32,106 bases of DNA, from the NCBI GenBank assembly GCA_027314765.1, contig DAHVAF010000273.1, forward strand, positions 1 to 32,106, written 5' to 3'. This DNA is from Clostridia bacterium (GTDB lineage Bacteria; Bacillota; Sulfobacillia; RBS10-35; JAJYVM01). How positions within the stretch are numbered: position 1 is the stretch's first letter; each line of letters starts with the position of its first letter. Below, piece after piece: positions 15,824 through 24,269 of the stretch. Both the position numbers and the translations under genes were made by a program. The notes below the pieces were generated by a model that made no database searches, was not told the DNA's origin, and saw only the letters and a program-made list of their open reading frames with translations.

Positions 15824-17376
15824 GATGCCGGTCCCCCCGGCGTCTTGTTCGCCGTCGGCTCTGGCGGCACGGCCTTGGCGCTGGTGGAGTCCACGGGCGC
15901 CCAGACCGGCGAGCGGCGGGTGTCCTGCGGGCGGTTCGGACGGGTGAGGGCGCCCCAGAGGAAGGCGCGTGGGTTCAGGGGAGCCAGCGGGGCCAGGTAG
16001 GGAACGCCGGCCGACTTGAGCGAGGCGAGGTGGCCGACCAGGAACATGATGCCGGCGATCCAGCCGAACAGGCCCAGCACGCCGCTCAGGCCGAGGATCA
16101 CATATTTCCAGATGCGAATGGCGTAGCTGAACTGGTAGCGCAGGGCCAGGAAGGAGCCCATCGAGGTGGCGGCGGCCACGATCATGACCAGCTCGCTGAC
16201 CAGCCGCGCCTGGACGGAGATCTGGCCGATGATGAGGGTCCCGACGATGGAGAGGGCCGTCCCGATGCCGCCGGGGGCCTGGGACGTGGCCTCGTTGAAG
16301 ATGTCGATGACGACCATCATGACGAGCATCTCGGGAAACACGGGGTAGGGCAGGCCCACGCGCGTGACCAGCAGCGTGGCGGCCAGCTCGGGCCGCAGCG
16401 GGCCCGGATTGGCCGACAGAAGGGCCACGACGAGGCCGGGGGCTGTGACGGCCAGCAGTTGCCCGAGATGGCGCATGGTGCGGACGAACCCGGCCACCAG
16501 CGGCCCGCCCAGGGCGGCTTCGCTGTTCTTCTGGAACTCGAAGTACGTCGTGGGCACCCGGACCGGGAACGGCGAGTGCGCGACGAAGACGGCGGCCCGC
16601 CCGTCGGCGACGGCGGCGGCCACGCTGTCCACGCGCTCGCTGGACTCCGCGAGAGGGAAGGGCGTCAGGCTGCCGTCGGTCAGGTACTCCGCGACCTGCC
16701 TGTCGGTGCGGATGGCATCGGTGCGGATCCGGTACAGCCCCTGGAGGAGCGCCTTCACGAGGCCCGGCCGCACCACGTCCTCCAGATAGAGGACGGCGAC
16801 CCTGGTCCTGGTGCGCCGGCCGACGTGGACCATCTCGATGCGGAGGGTGGCGTGGGGGAGCCAGCCGCGCATCAGGGCGAGGTTGGTGTCCAGGTCCTCC
16901 ACGAAGGCCTCCTTGGGACCCACGATCACGGGCTCCGACGTCGGCTTCTCGATGGCGCGGCGCGGGTGGCGGGCCACGCTGTAGAGAAGGCTACCCTCCG
17001 CTTCGCCGCCGAGGACGATCGCCGTGGCGCCCTGGAGGATGGCGGCCACGGCCTCGGCCGCGCCGCCAGCCCGCTTGGCCGTTGGCCACAGCCGACCCAC
17101 GGAGCCGTCCGCGCGCCCCAGCGCCGACACCACCGGCTTCGCGATCTCCTGCCAGAAGCGCTGGTCGTCCTGCATGGTGTGGAGGTAGACGAGCCACGGA
17201 CCTGTGCCCCGCTGCCCGGCGTCGTCCACCCGGAGGTCGTCGTTGCCGCCGAGCTCGCGCCGGATCTCCCAGAGGATCCGGGGCTCGCCCGGCTCGGGCA
17301 GGCTGCGCACAAGCTCCTCACAGAGCCCGATCGCGTGCTCGGCGCCGACCACAACGCGCGCAAGGTCGGTTTGCAC
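15820..17376 (-). CDS. gerA: GerA family spore germination protein
   Basis: 518 residues. The N-terminal soluble part (about 1-290) includes GATAIVLGGEAEGSLLYSVARHPRR, PTSEPVIVGPKEAFVEDLDTNLALMR (the conserved GPKEAFVE block) and YLEDVVRPGLVKALLQGL. The C-terminal half has several membrane segments, with RVGLPYPVFPEMLVMMVVIDIFNEA and GGIGTALSIVGTLIIGQ being the family hallmark. The A subunit is part of the germinant receptor in the spore inner membrane and may form the ion channel. The start is uncertain: GTG 17376 was chosen, but the frame is open 11 codons further and no strong ribosome site is visible. It is the first gene of gerA-gerB-gerC, with 4-nt overlaps throughout. Tandem repeats lie just upstream. 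Confidence 0.92.
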   Translation of the reverse strand: MQTDLARVVVGAEHAIGLCEELVRSLPEPGEPRILWEIRRELGGNDDLRVDDAGQRGTGPWLVYLHTMQDDQRFWQEIAKPVVSALGRADGSVGRLWPTAKRAGGAAEAVAAILQGATAIVLGGEAEGSLLYSVARHPRRAIEKPTSEPVIVGPKEAFVEDLDTNLALMRGWLPHATLRIEMVHVGRRTRTRVAVLYLEDVVRPGLVKALLQGLYRIRTDAIRTDRQVAEYLTDGSLTPFPLAESSERVDSVAAAVADGRAAVFVAHSPFPVRVPTTYFEFQKNSEAALGGPLVAGFVRTMRHLGQLLAVTAPGLVVALLSANPGPLRPELAATLLVTRVGLPYPVFPEMLVMMVVIDIFNEATSQAPGGIGTALSIVGTLIIGQISVQARLVSELVMIVAAATSMGSFLALRYQFSYAIRIWKYVILGLSGVLGLFGWIAGIMFLVGHLASLKSAGVPYLAPLAPLNPRAFLWGALTRPNRPQDTRRSPVWAPVDSTSAKAVPPEPTANKTPGGPAS

Positions 17377-17425
17377 CTGCGACGACGTCCGAATGCGCCC
17401 CGCCCCCGCTCACGTGCATCGCCCT

Positions 17426-17640
17426 TAGGGTCTGCGGGCGGGGCGGCGGCCTATGTGGGCGAGCGGCGATGACTTGCGGCGACAGCGTCACGGCAGATGC
17501 AAGCGTAGGGTGCGGGCAGGGCGGCGGTCCATGTGGAGGAGCGGCCGGTGGCTGGCGGCGGCGGCGTCACGGCAGCGCCACCGTTGGGCTGCGGGTCGGC
17601 AGGCGGACCAGTCGCCGGTGAGCCGCGGGGGACTGCCGGA
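17426..17640. repeat. about 2.5 imperfect tandem repeats of 79 bp upstream of gerA
   Basis: Units begin at 17426 (TAGGGTCTGCGGGC), 17506 (TAGGGTGCGGGC) and 17584 (TTGGGCTGCGGG), spacing 80 and 78 bp. The first two share GGGCGGCGG, a TATGTGG/CATGTGG core, GAGCGGC and GCGTCACGGCAG; the third is partial. The array fills most of the 367-bp gap between gerA and the 3D protein gene. The unit lengths are not multiples of three and no coding frame is convincing. It could hold repeated regulator sites in the gerA leader. Confidence 0.6.
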
Positions 17641-17699
17641 CTCGCGCTACCGCGGTCACGCGCGCGCGTTGGCCCGTGTAGGCGCGGTGGACTGGGTCC

Positions 17700-17733
17700 G
17701 TCCCTGAGGCGGCCGGATGGCCGCCCCAGGGAC
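17700..17733 (-). terminator. hairpin after the double-3D protein gene
   Basis: GTCCCTG-A-GGCGGCC (17700-17714), loop GGAT, GGCCGCC-C-CAGGGAC (17719-17733): two 7-bp stems joined across a single mismatch. It begins 10 nt after the stop codon at 17744. No T-tract follows. Confidence 0.65.
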
Positions 17734-17743
17734 CAGTCTCACC

Positions 17744-19066
17744 TCACTTGAGGATGTACGCCGTCACCTGCTGAATGCCGAAGCTGTTGATCAGGGACTC
17801 GTTCGTGCTGTTGATGTACATGTCGATGCGGTTACCCTTGATGGCGCCGCCGGTGTCGCGGGCCACGGCCAGCTCGCCGCCCTGCGGCAGGTTGGGCGTC
17901 TTGTAGCCCGTCACGTACATCTTGGTGTTGAGGGCGATCACGCTTGGGTCAACGGCGACATCGCCCGGCTTCAGAGGCACGCCGAACGCGTCGGTCGGCC
18001 CGTACGGGTAGTTGTCCTGCGCCGTCGCGCCGTACGCGGTCGCCGTCAGGTGGATCACCCGCACGATGGTGAGGCCGTCGATCTTGCCGCCGACCTGCAG
18101 GCCGCCGTTGACTGTCGGGCTGGCGGTACCCTGGACGAACGACTTGGTCGTGCCGCTGGTCGTGCTGCCCGAGCCGCTGCTGGTGGTCTTGCCCGACCCA
18201 GCGCCCGTGCTGGCGCTGCCAGAGCCGCTGGAGGAGCCAGCCCTGCTGCCGCTGCCACGGGTCCCGCCCGAGTTACCATTGGTCGCGCTTGCGTCGATCC
18301 GGGTCGTCCTCGAGTGGCCCTGGGTTGCGCTGGAGCCGTGGTTGGTCGCGCCGGAGGTGCTCGTGGTGGTCGTGGTGGCCGAGCCGCTGAGCACGTATGC
18401 GGTCACGTGCTGGATGCCGAAGGCGTTGATCAGGGCCTCATTCGTGCTGTTGATGTACATGTCGATGCGGTCGCCCTTGATGGCGCCCCCCGTGTCGCGG
18501 GCCACGGCCAGCTCGCCGCCCCTGGGCAGGTTCGGCGAGTTGTAGCCCGTGACGTAGAGCTTGGTGTTGAGGGCGATCACGCTCGGATCGACCGCGACGT
18601 CGCCGGGCTTCAGCGGCACGCCGAAGGCGTCGACGGCCCCGTACGGGTAGTTGTCCTGCGCCGTGGCGCCGTATGCGGTCGCCGTCAGGTGGATGACCTT
18701 GGTGACCGTCAGGCCGTCGATCTTGCTCCCCACCTGCAGGCCGCCGCTCGGTGCGGCGTACGCCGCGCCCTGCGCAAACGTGCCGCCGGAGCTGGAGTTG
18801 GTGCCGGTGCTGCTGCCTGAGCCCGTGCCCACCGCAGTGCTGCCGGTCGAGCCGCTGGCGCCGGTCGAGCCGGTCGCCTTGGTCGCGCCGGCGTTCCCGG
18901 TGGCGCGTGTGTGGTGGCCGCACTGATGGTTGGCGTGGGACGTGCGGCCCCCCGAGGTCCGCGTCGCGGCGGAGGCGGGTACGGCGGCTGTCCCGATGAC
19001 GAGACACGCCGCGCCGACCAGGCCAAGGAGCGTGGGACGCAGTCGCGTCCCGAAGCCGGAGACCAT
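17744..19066 (-). CDS. secreted protein with two 3D domains
   Basis: 440 residues. A signal peptide (LLGLVGAACLVIGTAAVPASA) is followed by two copies of the 3D domain (about residues 110-225 and 325-440) joined by a Ser/Gly/Thr-rich linker of about 95 residues. Each copy has LTATAYGATAQDNYPYG, VAVDPSVIALNTK and the three-Asp signature ARDTGGAIKGDRIDMY (GN for GD in copy 2). The 3D fold is a double-psi beta barrel related to MltA lytic transglycosylases and the catalytic part of B. subtilis YabE/YocH, so a peptidoglycan-cleaving role outside the cell is likely. The copies are nearly identical, so the duplication is recent. The start ATG 19066 has AAGGAGG about 10 nt upstream. Expression is placed under the c-di-AMP riboswitch directly upstream. 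Confidence 0.88.
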   Translation of the reverse strand: MVSGFGTRLRPTLLGLVGAACLVIGTAAVPASAATRTSGGRTSHANHQCGHHTRATGNAGATKATGSTGASGSTGSTAVGTGSGSSTGTNSSSGGTFAQGAAYAAPSGGLQVGSKIDGLTVTKVIHLTATAYGATAQDNYPYGAVDAFGVPLKPGDVAVDPSVIALNTKLYVTGYNSPNLPRGGELAVARDTGGAIKGDRIDMYINSTNEALINAFGIQHVTAYVLSGSATTTTTSTSGATNHGSSATQGHSRTTRIDASATNGNSGGTRGSGSRAGSSSGSGSASTGAGSGKTTSSGSGSTTSGTTKSFVQGTASPTVNGGLQVGGKIDGLTIVRVIHLTATAYGATAQDNYPYGPTDAFGVPLKPGDVAVDPSVIALNTKMYVTGYKTPNLPQGGELAVARDTGGAIKGNRIDMYINSTNESLINSFGIQQVTAYILK

Positions 19067-19086
19067 CTCGCGAGTCCTCCTTCGTC

Positions 19087-19255
19087 GCCTGCGGGGTTAG
19101 TTGACGGGTTGGGGGGAAGGTTCCCCTTCCGCGGTCCGGATCCGCGGATTCACCCCCAGCGCATCCAGCGCAGCCTCCGCCGTCCCTGGCTTTGGAAGGC
19201 TCCCCCGCGCCCCGCCGGCGTTGCGGCAGGGCTTTGGCGTTTCGCGCAGAGGCTA
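19087..19255 (-). promoter_or_regulatory. cyclic-di-AMP riboswitch (ydaO/yuaA leader)
   Basis: On the minus strand, 5' to 3': GCCT..TGCG (19253-19245) forms the closing stem with CGCAGGC (19093-19087); then GCCAAAGCCCTGCCGC (19238-19223), GGGGGAGCC (19206-19198), GGGGGTGAATCC (19157-19146), a 7-bp stem CCGCGGA/TCCGCGG (19148-19128), GGGGAACCTTCCCC (19126-19113) and AACCCGTCAACTAACC (19110-19095). The order and wording match the ydaO-type consensus, in particular GGGTGAAUCC and CCGUCAxCUAACC. These RNAs bind c-di-AMP and usually switch off cell-wall hydrolase or ion-transport genes. The element ends 20 nt before the 3D gene start. The rest of the divergent region (19256-19481) must hold promoters for this gene and the FeS oxidoreductase; none stands out. 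Confidence 0.85.
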
Positions 19256-19481
19256 CCACGGGAGTCATCCACAGTCAGATCGACCTGAGCCAGTCAGCGG
19301 CACCTGTTCCTGGTGCGAGATGCGCCCGGCGGACGGACGCCAGCGGGGATGAAGGTATCCGGGGGTATACCATTTCGCGGTAGCCTTACCGGGGTTCGGC
19401 CTGCCGGCGCCGCGCCGCCACGCCGAACCCGTCCCATGCCCGCGCACCGTATGCGATGATGGCGTGGTGGGAGGTGGGGCG

Positions 19482-21632
19482 GTGCCGCCCATTTCGACCG
19501 CGACGCGCATTATCTACTGGAACATCCCCGGGCACGGCTGGATGTACGCCGCGCTCGTGCCGGTCCTGGCCCTCTTCTTCTGGGGGATCTGGGCGCGCGT
19601 CCGCCGCTGGTTTCTCGGCCGCGGCGCCCCCGGCGAGGGCGCGCCGCGCCGCCACCTCCGCGACGCGCTGCGCCTCGGCCTGATGCAGCGCCTCACCCTT
19701 GCGGATCGCGGCCCCGGCCTCATGCACCTCGCCATCTACAGCGGCTTCATCACGCTCTTTCTCGGCACCGTCGTCGTCTTCATCAACCAGGACCTCAGCG
19801 TCAAGATCATGTACGGCTGGTTTTACCTCATCTTCCAGTCGCTCATCCTCGACATCGCCGGCATCGTCTGCCTCGGGGGCGTGGTCGCCGCCCTCTACCG
19901 GCGCCTGCGCGTGCGCCCCGACCGCCTGAAGAGCGGCGGCTTCAGCGACCTGGCACTGCTCTGGTGGCTGGCCGCCATCCTCGTCACGGGCTACCTGATC
20001 GAGGGCATGCGCATCCTCGCCACCAACGACCCCTGGGGCCCGTGGTCGCCCGTCGGGTACGCCGTTGCGCGCCTCGGCGCCGACCTCGGGCTGCGGCCGG
20101 CCGCCGCGCTGATCGTCCACCGCGTGACGTGGTGGTTTCACATGGCCATCGCCTTCGGCTTCATCGCCGCGATCCCGTACAGCAAGCTCTTCCACATGTT
20201 TGCGGGCCCCGCCAACATTTACTGGCACACCGAGCGCCCCGGCGGCGCCCTTCCCGCGGCGGACCTGGAGGCCGAGCACCTCGGCACCCCCGATCTGGCC
20301 GCGTTCACCTGGAAGGCGCTGCTCGACCTGGATTCCTGCACGGAGTGCGGCCGCTGCCAGGACGCCTGCCCCGCCTACGCCGTGGGCCAGCCGCTGTCGC
20401 CGAAGCTGGTGGTGCTGGACCTGCAGGGTGCTCTGGACGCGGAGGCGCCCGCCCTCCCCGGATTCATGCAGGGCATGCGTTTGTCACCGTCGGCGCGGCG
20501 CGCCGACGGGCACGACGGTGAAGTTGCGACCGAGCCGCTGATTGGCGGGACCATCCGCGAGGAGACGCTCTGGTCCTGCACGACCTGCCGGGCCTGCATG
20601 GAGGCCTGCCCGGTCCTCATCGAGCACATCCCGCTCATCGTCGACATGCGGCGCAACCTGGCCATGGAGCGCGGCGATATGCCCGAGGGCATGGCCGCGG
20701 CGACGATGTCGATCGAGGAGCGCGGGCACCCGTGGCGCGGCACGACGTCGTCGCGGACCGATTGGTTTGCGGATCTGGGCAGCGCGGGTCCCTCCCGCGC
20801 TGAGGCGGGTTCGACGGGAGTGCGGGTGCTGGGGCCGGGCGACGAGGCCGACGTCCTCTTCTGGGTCGGCTGCACCGGTGCGCTCGACCCGCGCAACCAG
20901 AAGGTCGTGAAGGCGCTGGCGCGGCTGATGGCGCGGGCCGGCCTCGACTTTGGCGTCCTCGGCGCCGACGAGGCCTGCACGGGCGATCCCGCGCGTCGTA
21001 TGGGCAACGAGTACCAGTTCACGATGCAGGCCGAGCAGAATGTGGTGACCCTCGGCCAGCGCAAGTTCCGGCGGGTCGTCACGGCCTGCCCGCACTGCAT
21101 GAACACGCTGAAGAACGAGTACCGCGACTTCGGCGGGCAGTATGAGGTCATGCACCACAGCCAGCTCCTGGCCGAGCTCTTGGAGGAGGGCAAGCTGCCG
21201 CGGACGGCCGCGGTGCAGGCGGCGATGGGCATGGAGGGCGCGGTCTCTCCGCGCCCGAGCGACTTCAAAGTCACCTTCCACGATCCCTGCTACCTCGGTC
21301 GGCACAACGGCGTGTACGAGCCGCCGCGGGCCGTGGTGGCGGCGGCCGGGCACAGCCAGGTCGAGATGGCGCGCAGCCGCAACAAGAGCTTTTGCTGCGG
21401 GGCGGGCGGGGGGCGCGTCTTCCAGGACGAGCGCGGCTCGGCCCGCATCAACCACGCGCGGGGGCGCCAGGCGCGCGAGACGGGCGCCGCCTGCGTGGCC
21501 ACGGCCTGTCCCTTCTGTATGATCATGATGGAGGATGGAGCCAAGGCGGCGGCCGGCGACGGCGCGCCGCAGGCTGTGCGGGACATCGCCGAGCTGCTGG
21601 CCGAGGCGGTCTTCGGCGCGGAGGAGGCCTGA
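19482..21632 (+). CDS. membrane FeS oxidoreductase, EtfAB:quinone oxidoreductase (EMO) type
   Basis: 716 residues. The N-terminal 260 residues carry several membrane helices of the NarI-like cytochrome b type (LALFFWGIWARVRRW, MHLAIYSGFITLFLGTVVVF, VHRVTWWFHMAIAFGFIAAIP) with His residues that could bind heme. Two ferredoxin-like clusters follow: CTECGRCQDACP (Cys286 on) and CTTCRACMEACP (Cys366 on), then two CCG (heterodisulfide-reductase-like) domains with ACPHCMNTLKNEY, HDPCYLGRHN and SFCCGAGGG. Such proteins pass electrons from reduced ETF to menaquinone. etfB starts 4 bp after its stop, which supports this role. The start is GTG 19482, with GGGAGGT about 6 nt upstream; two GTG codons further upstream (19464, 19467) overlap that ribosome site and are less likely. 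Confidence 0.88.
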   Translation: MPPISTATRIIYWNIPGHGWMYAALVPVLALFFWGIWARVRRWFLGRGAPGEGAPRRHLRDALRLGLMQRLTLADRGPGLMHLAIYSGFITLFLGTVVVFINQDLSVKIMYGWFYLIFQSLILDIAGIVCLGGVVAALYRRLRVRPDRLKSGGFSDLALLWWLAAILVTGYLIEGMRILATNDPWGPWSPVGYAVARLGADLGLRPAAALIVHRVTWWFHMAIAFGFIAAIPYSKLFHMFAGPANIYWHTERPGGALPAADLEAEHLGTPDLAAFTWKALLDLDSCTECGRCQDACPAYAVGQPLSPKLVVLDLQGALDAEAPALPGFMQGMRLSPSARRADGHDGEVATEPLIGGTIREETLWSCTTCRACMEACPVLIEHIPLIVDMRRNLAMERGDMPEGMAAATMSIEERGHPWRGTTSSRTDWFADLGSAGPSRAEAGSTGVRVLGPGDEADVLFWVGCTGALDPRNQKVVKALARLMARAGLDFGVLGADEACTGDPARRMGNEYQFTMQAEQNVVTLGQRKFRRVVTACPHCMNTLKNEYRDFGGQYEVMHHSQLLAELLEEGKLPRTAAVQAAMGMEGAVSPRPSDFKVTFHDPCYLGRHNGVYEPPRAVVAAAGHSQVEMARSRNKSFCCGAGGGRVFQDERGSARINHARGRQARETGAACVATACPFCMIMMEDGAKAAAGDGAPQAVRDIAELLAEAVFGAEEA

Positions 21633-21636
21633 GGGC

Positions 21637-22431
21637 GTGCATTCGGTGGTTTGCGTCAAGCAGGTGCTGGACCAGGACATCCCGCCGCGGGCGTTCCGGG
21701 TGGACCGGGCGGCGCGGCGGCCGGACGTGGCGGGCGCGCCGCTTGTGATGAGCATTTTCGACGGCAACGCGCTGGAGACGGCGCTGAAGCTGCGCGAGGC
21801 GGAGGGTGGCGGCACCGTCACCGCCCTGTCGATCGGGCCCAAGGGTGCGGAGGAGGTCCTGCGCAAGGCCCTGGCCGTGACGGCCGACCAGGCCGTGCTG
21901 GTGGCCGAGGGCGAGCTGGATGCCCTGGACGCGGCGGCGCGGGCCGCCCTGATCGCGGCGGCCGTGAGGAAGCTGAGCCCGGCGGTCGACGTGGTGCTCT
22001 GCGGCCGCCAGGCGGGGGACTGGGAGTCGGGCCAGGTGGGCTCGATGGTGGCCGAGGCGCTGGAGTGGCCCTGCGTGACACTGGTTTCGCACATCACGCC
22101 GGCCGCGGGGGGCAAGGTGCGCCTGCGGCGCGAGGTCGAGGACGGCTACGAGATCGTGGAGGCGGCGACGCCGGTGGTCGCGACGGTGACCAACGGCGAG
22201 GGCAACGTGCTGCGCCTGGCCAAGGTGCGCGACGTGATGATGGCGCATCGCAAGCCGATCACGACACACACCGCCGCCGACCTCGGGGTGTCCGGCGGGG
22301 CTGGGGGCGCCGCGCTCGTGGACCTCTTCATCCCGGAAAAGAGCAGCAAGTGCGAGTTCGTCGACGGCAAGACCGCGGCCGAGAAGGCGACGAGCCTCGT
22401 GCGCAAGCTGAGGGAGCTGAAGGTGCTGTGA
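21637..22431 (+). CDS. etfB: electron transfer flavoprotein beta subunit
   Basis: 264 residues, the usual EtfB size. The start MHSVVCVKQVLD matches the family opening (VCVKQVPD). Also present are NALETALKLREA, VLCGRQAGDWESGQVGSMVAEAL and the C-terminal signature AKVRDVMMAHRKPI. With EtfA it forms the soluble heterodimer that takes electrons from acyl-CoA dehydrogenases and delivers them to the quinone pool, here probably through the FeS oxidoreductase encoded just upstream. The start is GTG 21637 with GGAGGAGG about 9 nt upstream inside the end of the preceding gene. It overlaps etfA by 4 nt. Confidence 0.93.
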   Translation: MHSVVCVKQVLDQDIPPRAFRVDRAARRPDVAGAPLVMSIFDGNALETALKLREAEGGGTVTALSIGPKGAEEVLRKALAVTADQAVLVAEGELDALDAAARAALIAAAVRKLSPAVDVVLCGRQAGDWESGQVGSMVAEALEWPCVTLVSHITPAAGGKVRLRREVEDGYEIVEAATPVVATVTNGEGNVLRLAKVRDVMMAHRKPITTHTAADLGVSGGAGGAALVDLFIPEKSSKCEFVDGKTAAEKATSLVRKLRELKVL

Positions 22432-23348
22432 AGGCGCTGGCGGTGGTCACCGGCAGGGGCGGGCTCGAGCTTTTGGCGCTGGGCGGCGCCTCCCTCTCGT
22501 TCACCGCGGACGTGGCCCAGGAGTGCGCGGCGCGCGGCGCGTCCCCGGCCTATGTGTGGGAGGATCCCCTCTACGAGCGCTCCGGGGCCGAGGCGGGCCT
22601 GCGGGCCATCGAGGCGGCCGTCCGCGCGGCGGGGGCCGACGTGGTCGTGCTGGCGGCGGACGCGCGGGGCCGGGACTGGGCGCCGCGACTGGCCGCCCGG
22701 CTTGGGGCGGGGATCTGCACCGAGTGCACCGGTGTCGAGGTCGCGGGCGATGGGCTGCGCTGCCAGCGGCCGGTGTACGGAGGCAAGGCCACGGCGGTCT
22801 TCGAGCTGAAGACGCCCGTGAAGGTCATCGGCGTGCGGGCCGGGGTCCTCGGCGAGCCGGCGGCCGGCTCTGGGGGCGGCGCGCCCGTGGCGCTCGCCGT
22901 CGACACCGCCGGTTCGGAGCGGTGGCCGCAGCGGGTGGAGAAGGTCGCCGAGCAGAGCGAGGGCCCCTCGCTGCAGGACGCCAAGGTCATCGTCTCCGGG
23001 GGGCGCGGCCTCGGCGGGGCCGACAACTTCGCCATCCTGAAGGAGCTGGCCGACGTCCTCGGCGCGGCCGTCGGGGCCTCGCGCGCCGCCGTGGACGAGG
23101 GCTGGGTGCCGCCGTCCTGGCAGATCGGCCAGACAGGCAAGACCGTCCGCCCCGACCTCTACATCGCGGTCGGCATCTCCGGCGCCAGCCAGCACATGGC
23201 CGGCGTCGCCGCGGCCAAGAACATCGCCGCCATCAACACAGACAAGGACGCCCCGATCTTCGAGCAGGCGCGCCTCGGACTGGTGGGGGACTACCGCGAG
23301 GTGCTGCCGCCCCTGATCGCTGCCTGCCGCGAGCTGTTGGGGAAGTAG
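22428..23348 (+). CDS. etfA: electron transfer flavoprotein alpha subunit
   Basis: 306 residues. The N-terminal domain contains VVLAADARGRDWAPRLAARLG; the C-terminal FAD-binding domain (from about residue 188) contains VSGGRGLGG, VGASRAAVDEGW, QIGQTGKTVRPDLYIAVGIS and GASQHMAGVAAAKNIAAIN, ending with the DAPIFE and GLVGDY blocks. These are the classical EtfA FAD contacts. The start GTG 22428 overlaps the etfB stop (GTGA). A longer frame upstream reads through etfB and is false. It is the last gene of the EMO-etfB-etfA operon, closed by the perfect hairpin at 23375-23403. Confidence 0.94.
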   Translation: MKALAVVTGRGGLELLALGGASLSFTADVAQECAARGASPAYVWEDPLYERSGAEAGLRAIEAAVRAAGADVVVLAADARGRDWAPRLAARLGAGICTECTGVEVAGDGLRCQRPVYGGKATAVFELKTPVKVIGVRAGVLGEPAAGSGGGAPVALAVDTAGSERWPQRVEKVAEQSEGPSLQDAKVIVSGGRGLGGADNFAILKELADVLGAAVGASRAAVDEGWVPPSWQIGQTGKTVRPDLYIAVGISGASQHMAGVAAAKNIAAINTDKDAPIFEQARLGLVGDYREVLPPLIAACRELLGK

Positions 23349-23374
23349 GGCACGCGCCCCGCGATCTCAGTCTT

Positions 23375-23403
23375 GGACAGGGTGGGCGCTGCCCACCCTG
23401 TCC
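23375..23403 (+). terminator. perfect 13-bp hairpin after etfA
   Basis: GGACAGGGTGGGC (23375-23387), loop GCT, exact complement (23391-23403), 26 bp after the etfA stop. No T-tract follows. Confidence 0.75.
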
Positions 23404-23575
23404 GTTCGCATCCGGGCGCGCGGGCCGGGGCGCGCTGAGTTTCGTGGCGGCCGGCCGCCAGCCTCACCGCCCCGACGGCCACGGGCCTGCCGTGTGACCA
23501 TGGCCCCTCCAATCCCGCGGGCAGGGAGGAGCGCCGTGCTCGCCCGCCGAAGGCGCGCCGCGGGAGGGAAACCCC

Positions 23576-24175
23576 GTGGAGGCCCTCGAGCTCTTTCTCC
23601 GCATGCACGCGGTGGTGCATTCCCGCGCCGTGGCGCCGGCCGAGGGCGGCTGGTCGGCGCTGGAAGCCACACTGGACAGCGCCAGCGAAGCGGACCTGCG
23701 GGCAAGCCCCCAGGGCATGAACTCGGTGGCGTGGGCCCTCTGGCACACGGCCCGCATCGAGGACGTGGCGGCCAACGTGGTGATTGCGCCCGGCACGCAG
23801 GTGCTGGATGGCGGCGGCTTCAGCACGCGGATGCGGGTGAATCGCCGCGACATCGGCGTCGAAATGTCCAAGGCCGAGATGAGGGCGCTGAGCGAGGGCC
23901 TCGACCTCGACGGCCTTCTCGCCTATCGCGACGCGGTCGGCCGGCGGACGCGCGAGGTCGCGAGCGCGATGCCGCCGGGGCGCTGGGACGACGCGTACGG
24001 GGCGGCGGAGTCGCAGCGGGTGTCCGACGCGGGCGCCCTGATCCCCGAGGGCCGGTGGCTCGACGGCTTCTGGGCCGGCAAGTCCATGACCTGGTTTCTG
24101 TACTGGGTCTGCACGGAGCACAGCATGATGCACCTGGCCTATGGCCGCATGACCCGGCGCCTGGCGCCTGGCTAG
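23576..24175 (+). CDS. DinB superfamily protein
   Basis: 199 residues, a four-helix-bundle protein of the DinB/YfiT type. The metal triad is visible as H57 in WALWHTARIED and H182 and H186 in TEHSMMHLAYG. Family members include metal-dependent thiol (mycothiol or bacillithiol) transferases and many proteins without known function; the substrate here cannot be told. The start is GTG 23576, with GGGAGGG about 7 nt upstream. It appears to be a single-gene unit between the etf terminator (23403) and a small hairpin at 24179-24198. Confidence 0.8.
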   Translation: MEALELFLRMHAVVHSRAVAPAEGGWSALEATLDSASEADLRASPQGMNSVAWALWHTARIEDVAANVVIAPGTQVLDGGGFSTRMRVNRRDIGVEMSKAEMRALSEGLDLDGLLAYRDAVGRRTREVASAMPPGRWDDAYGAAESQRVSDAGALIPEGRWLDGFWAGKSMTWFLYWVCTEHSMMHLAYGRMTRRLAPG

Positions 24176-24178
24176 ACC

Positions 24179-24198
24179 GCAAGCAAGCAGTTGCTTGC
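24179..24198 (+). terminator. 8-bp perfect hairpin after the DinB-like gene
   Basis: GCAAGCAA (24179-24186), loop GCAG, TTGCTTGC (24191-24198), 4 bp after the stop codon. A C-rich and not a T-rich stretch follows. Confidence 0.55.
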
Positions 24199-24269
24199 CC
24201 CCACCGTTCCGTTGCGCGGCAGGCGGTGGTGCGTACGATCGCGAACCCGTGCGGGAGGAGGCGGGTACC

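Noticed and set aside
21535-22431. 298-residue EtfB with an extended N-terminus
   Set aside because: The extension overlaps the FeS oxidoreductase gene out of frame. GTG 21637 has a good ribosome site and matches the family start.
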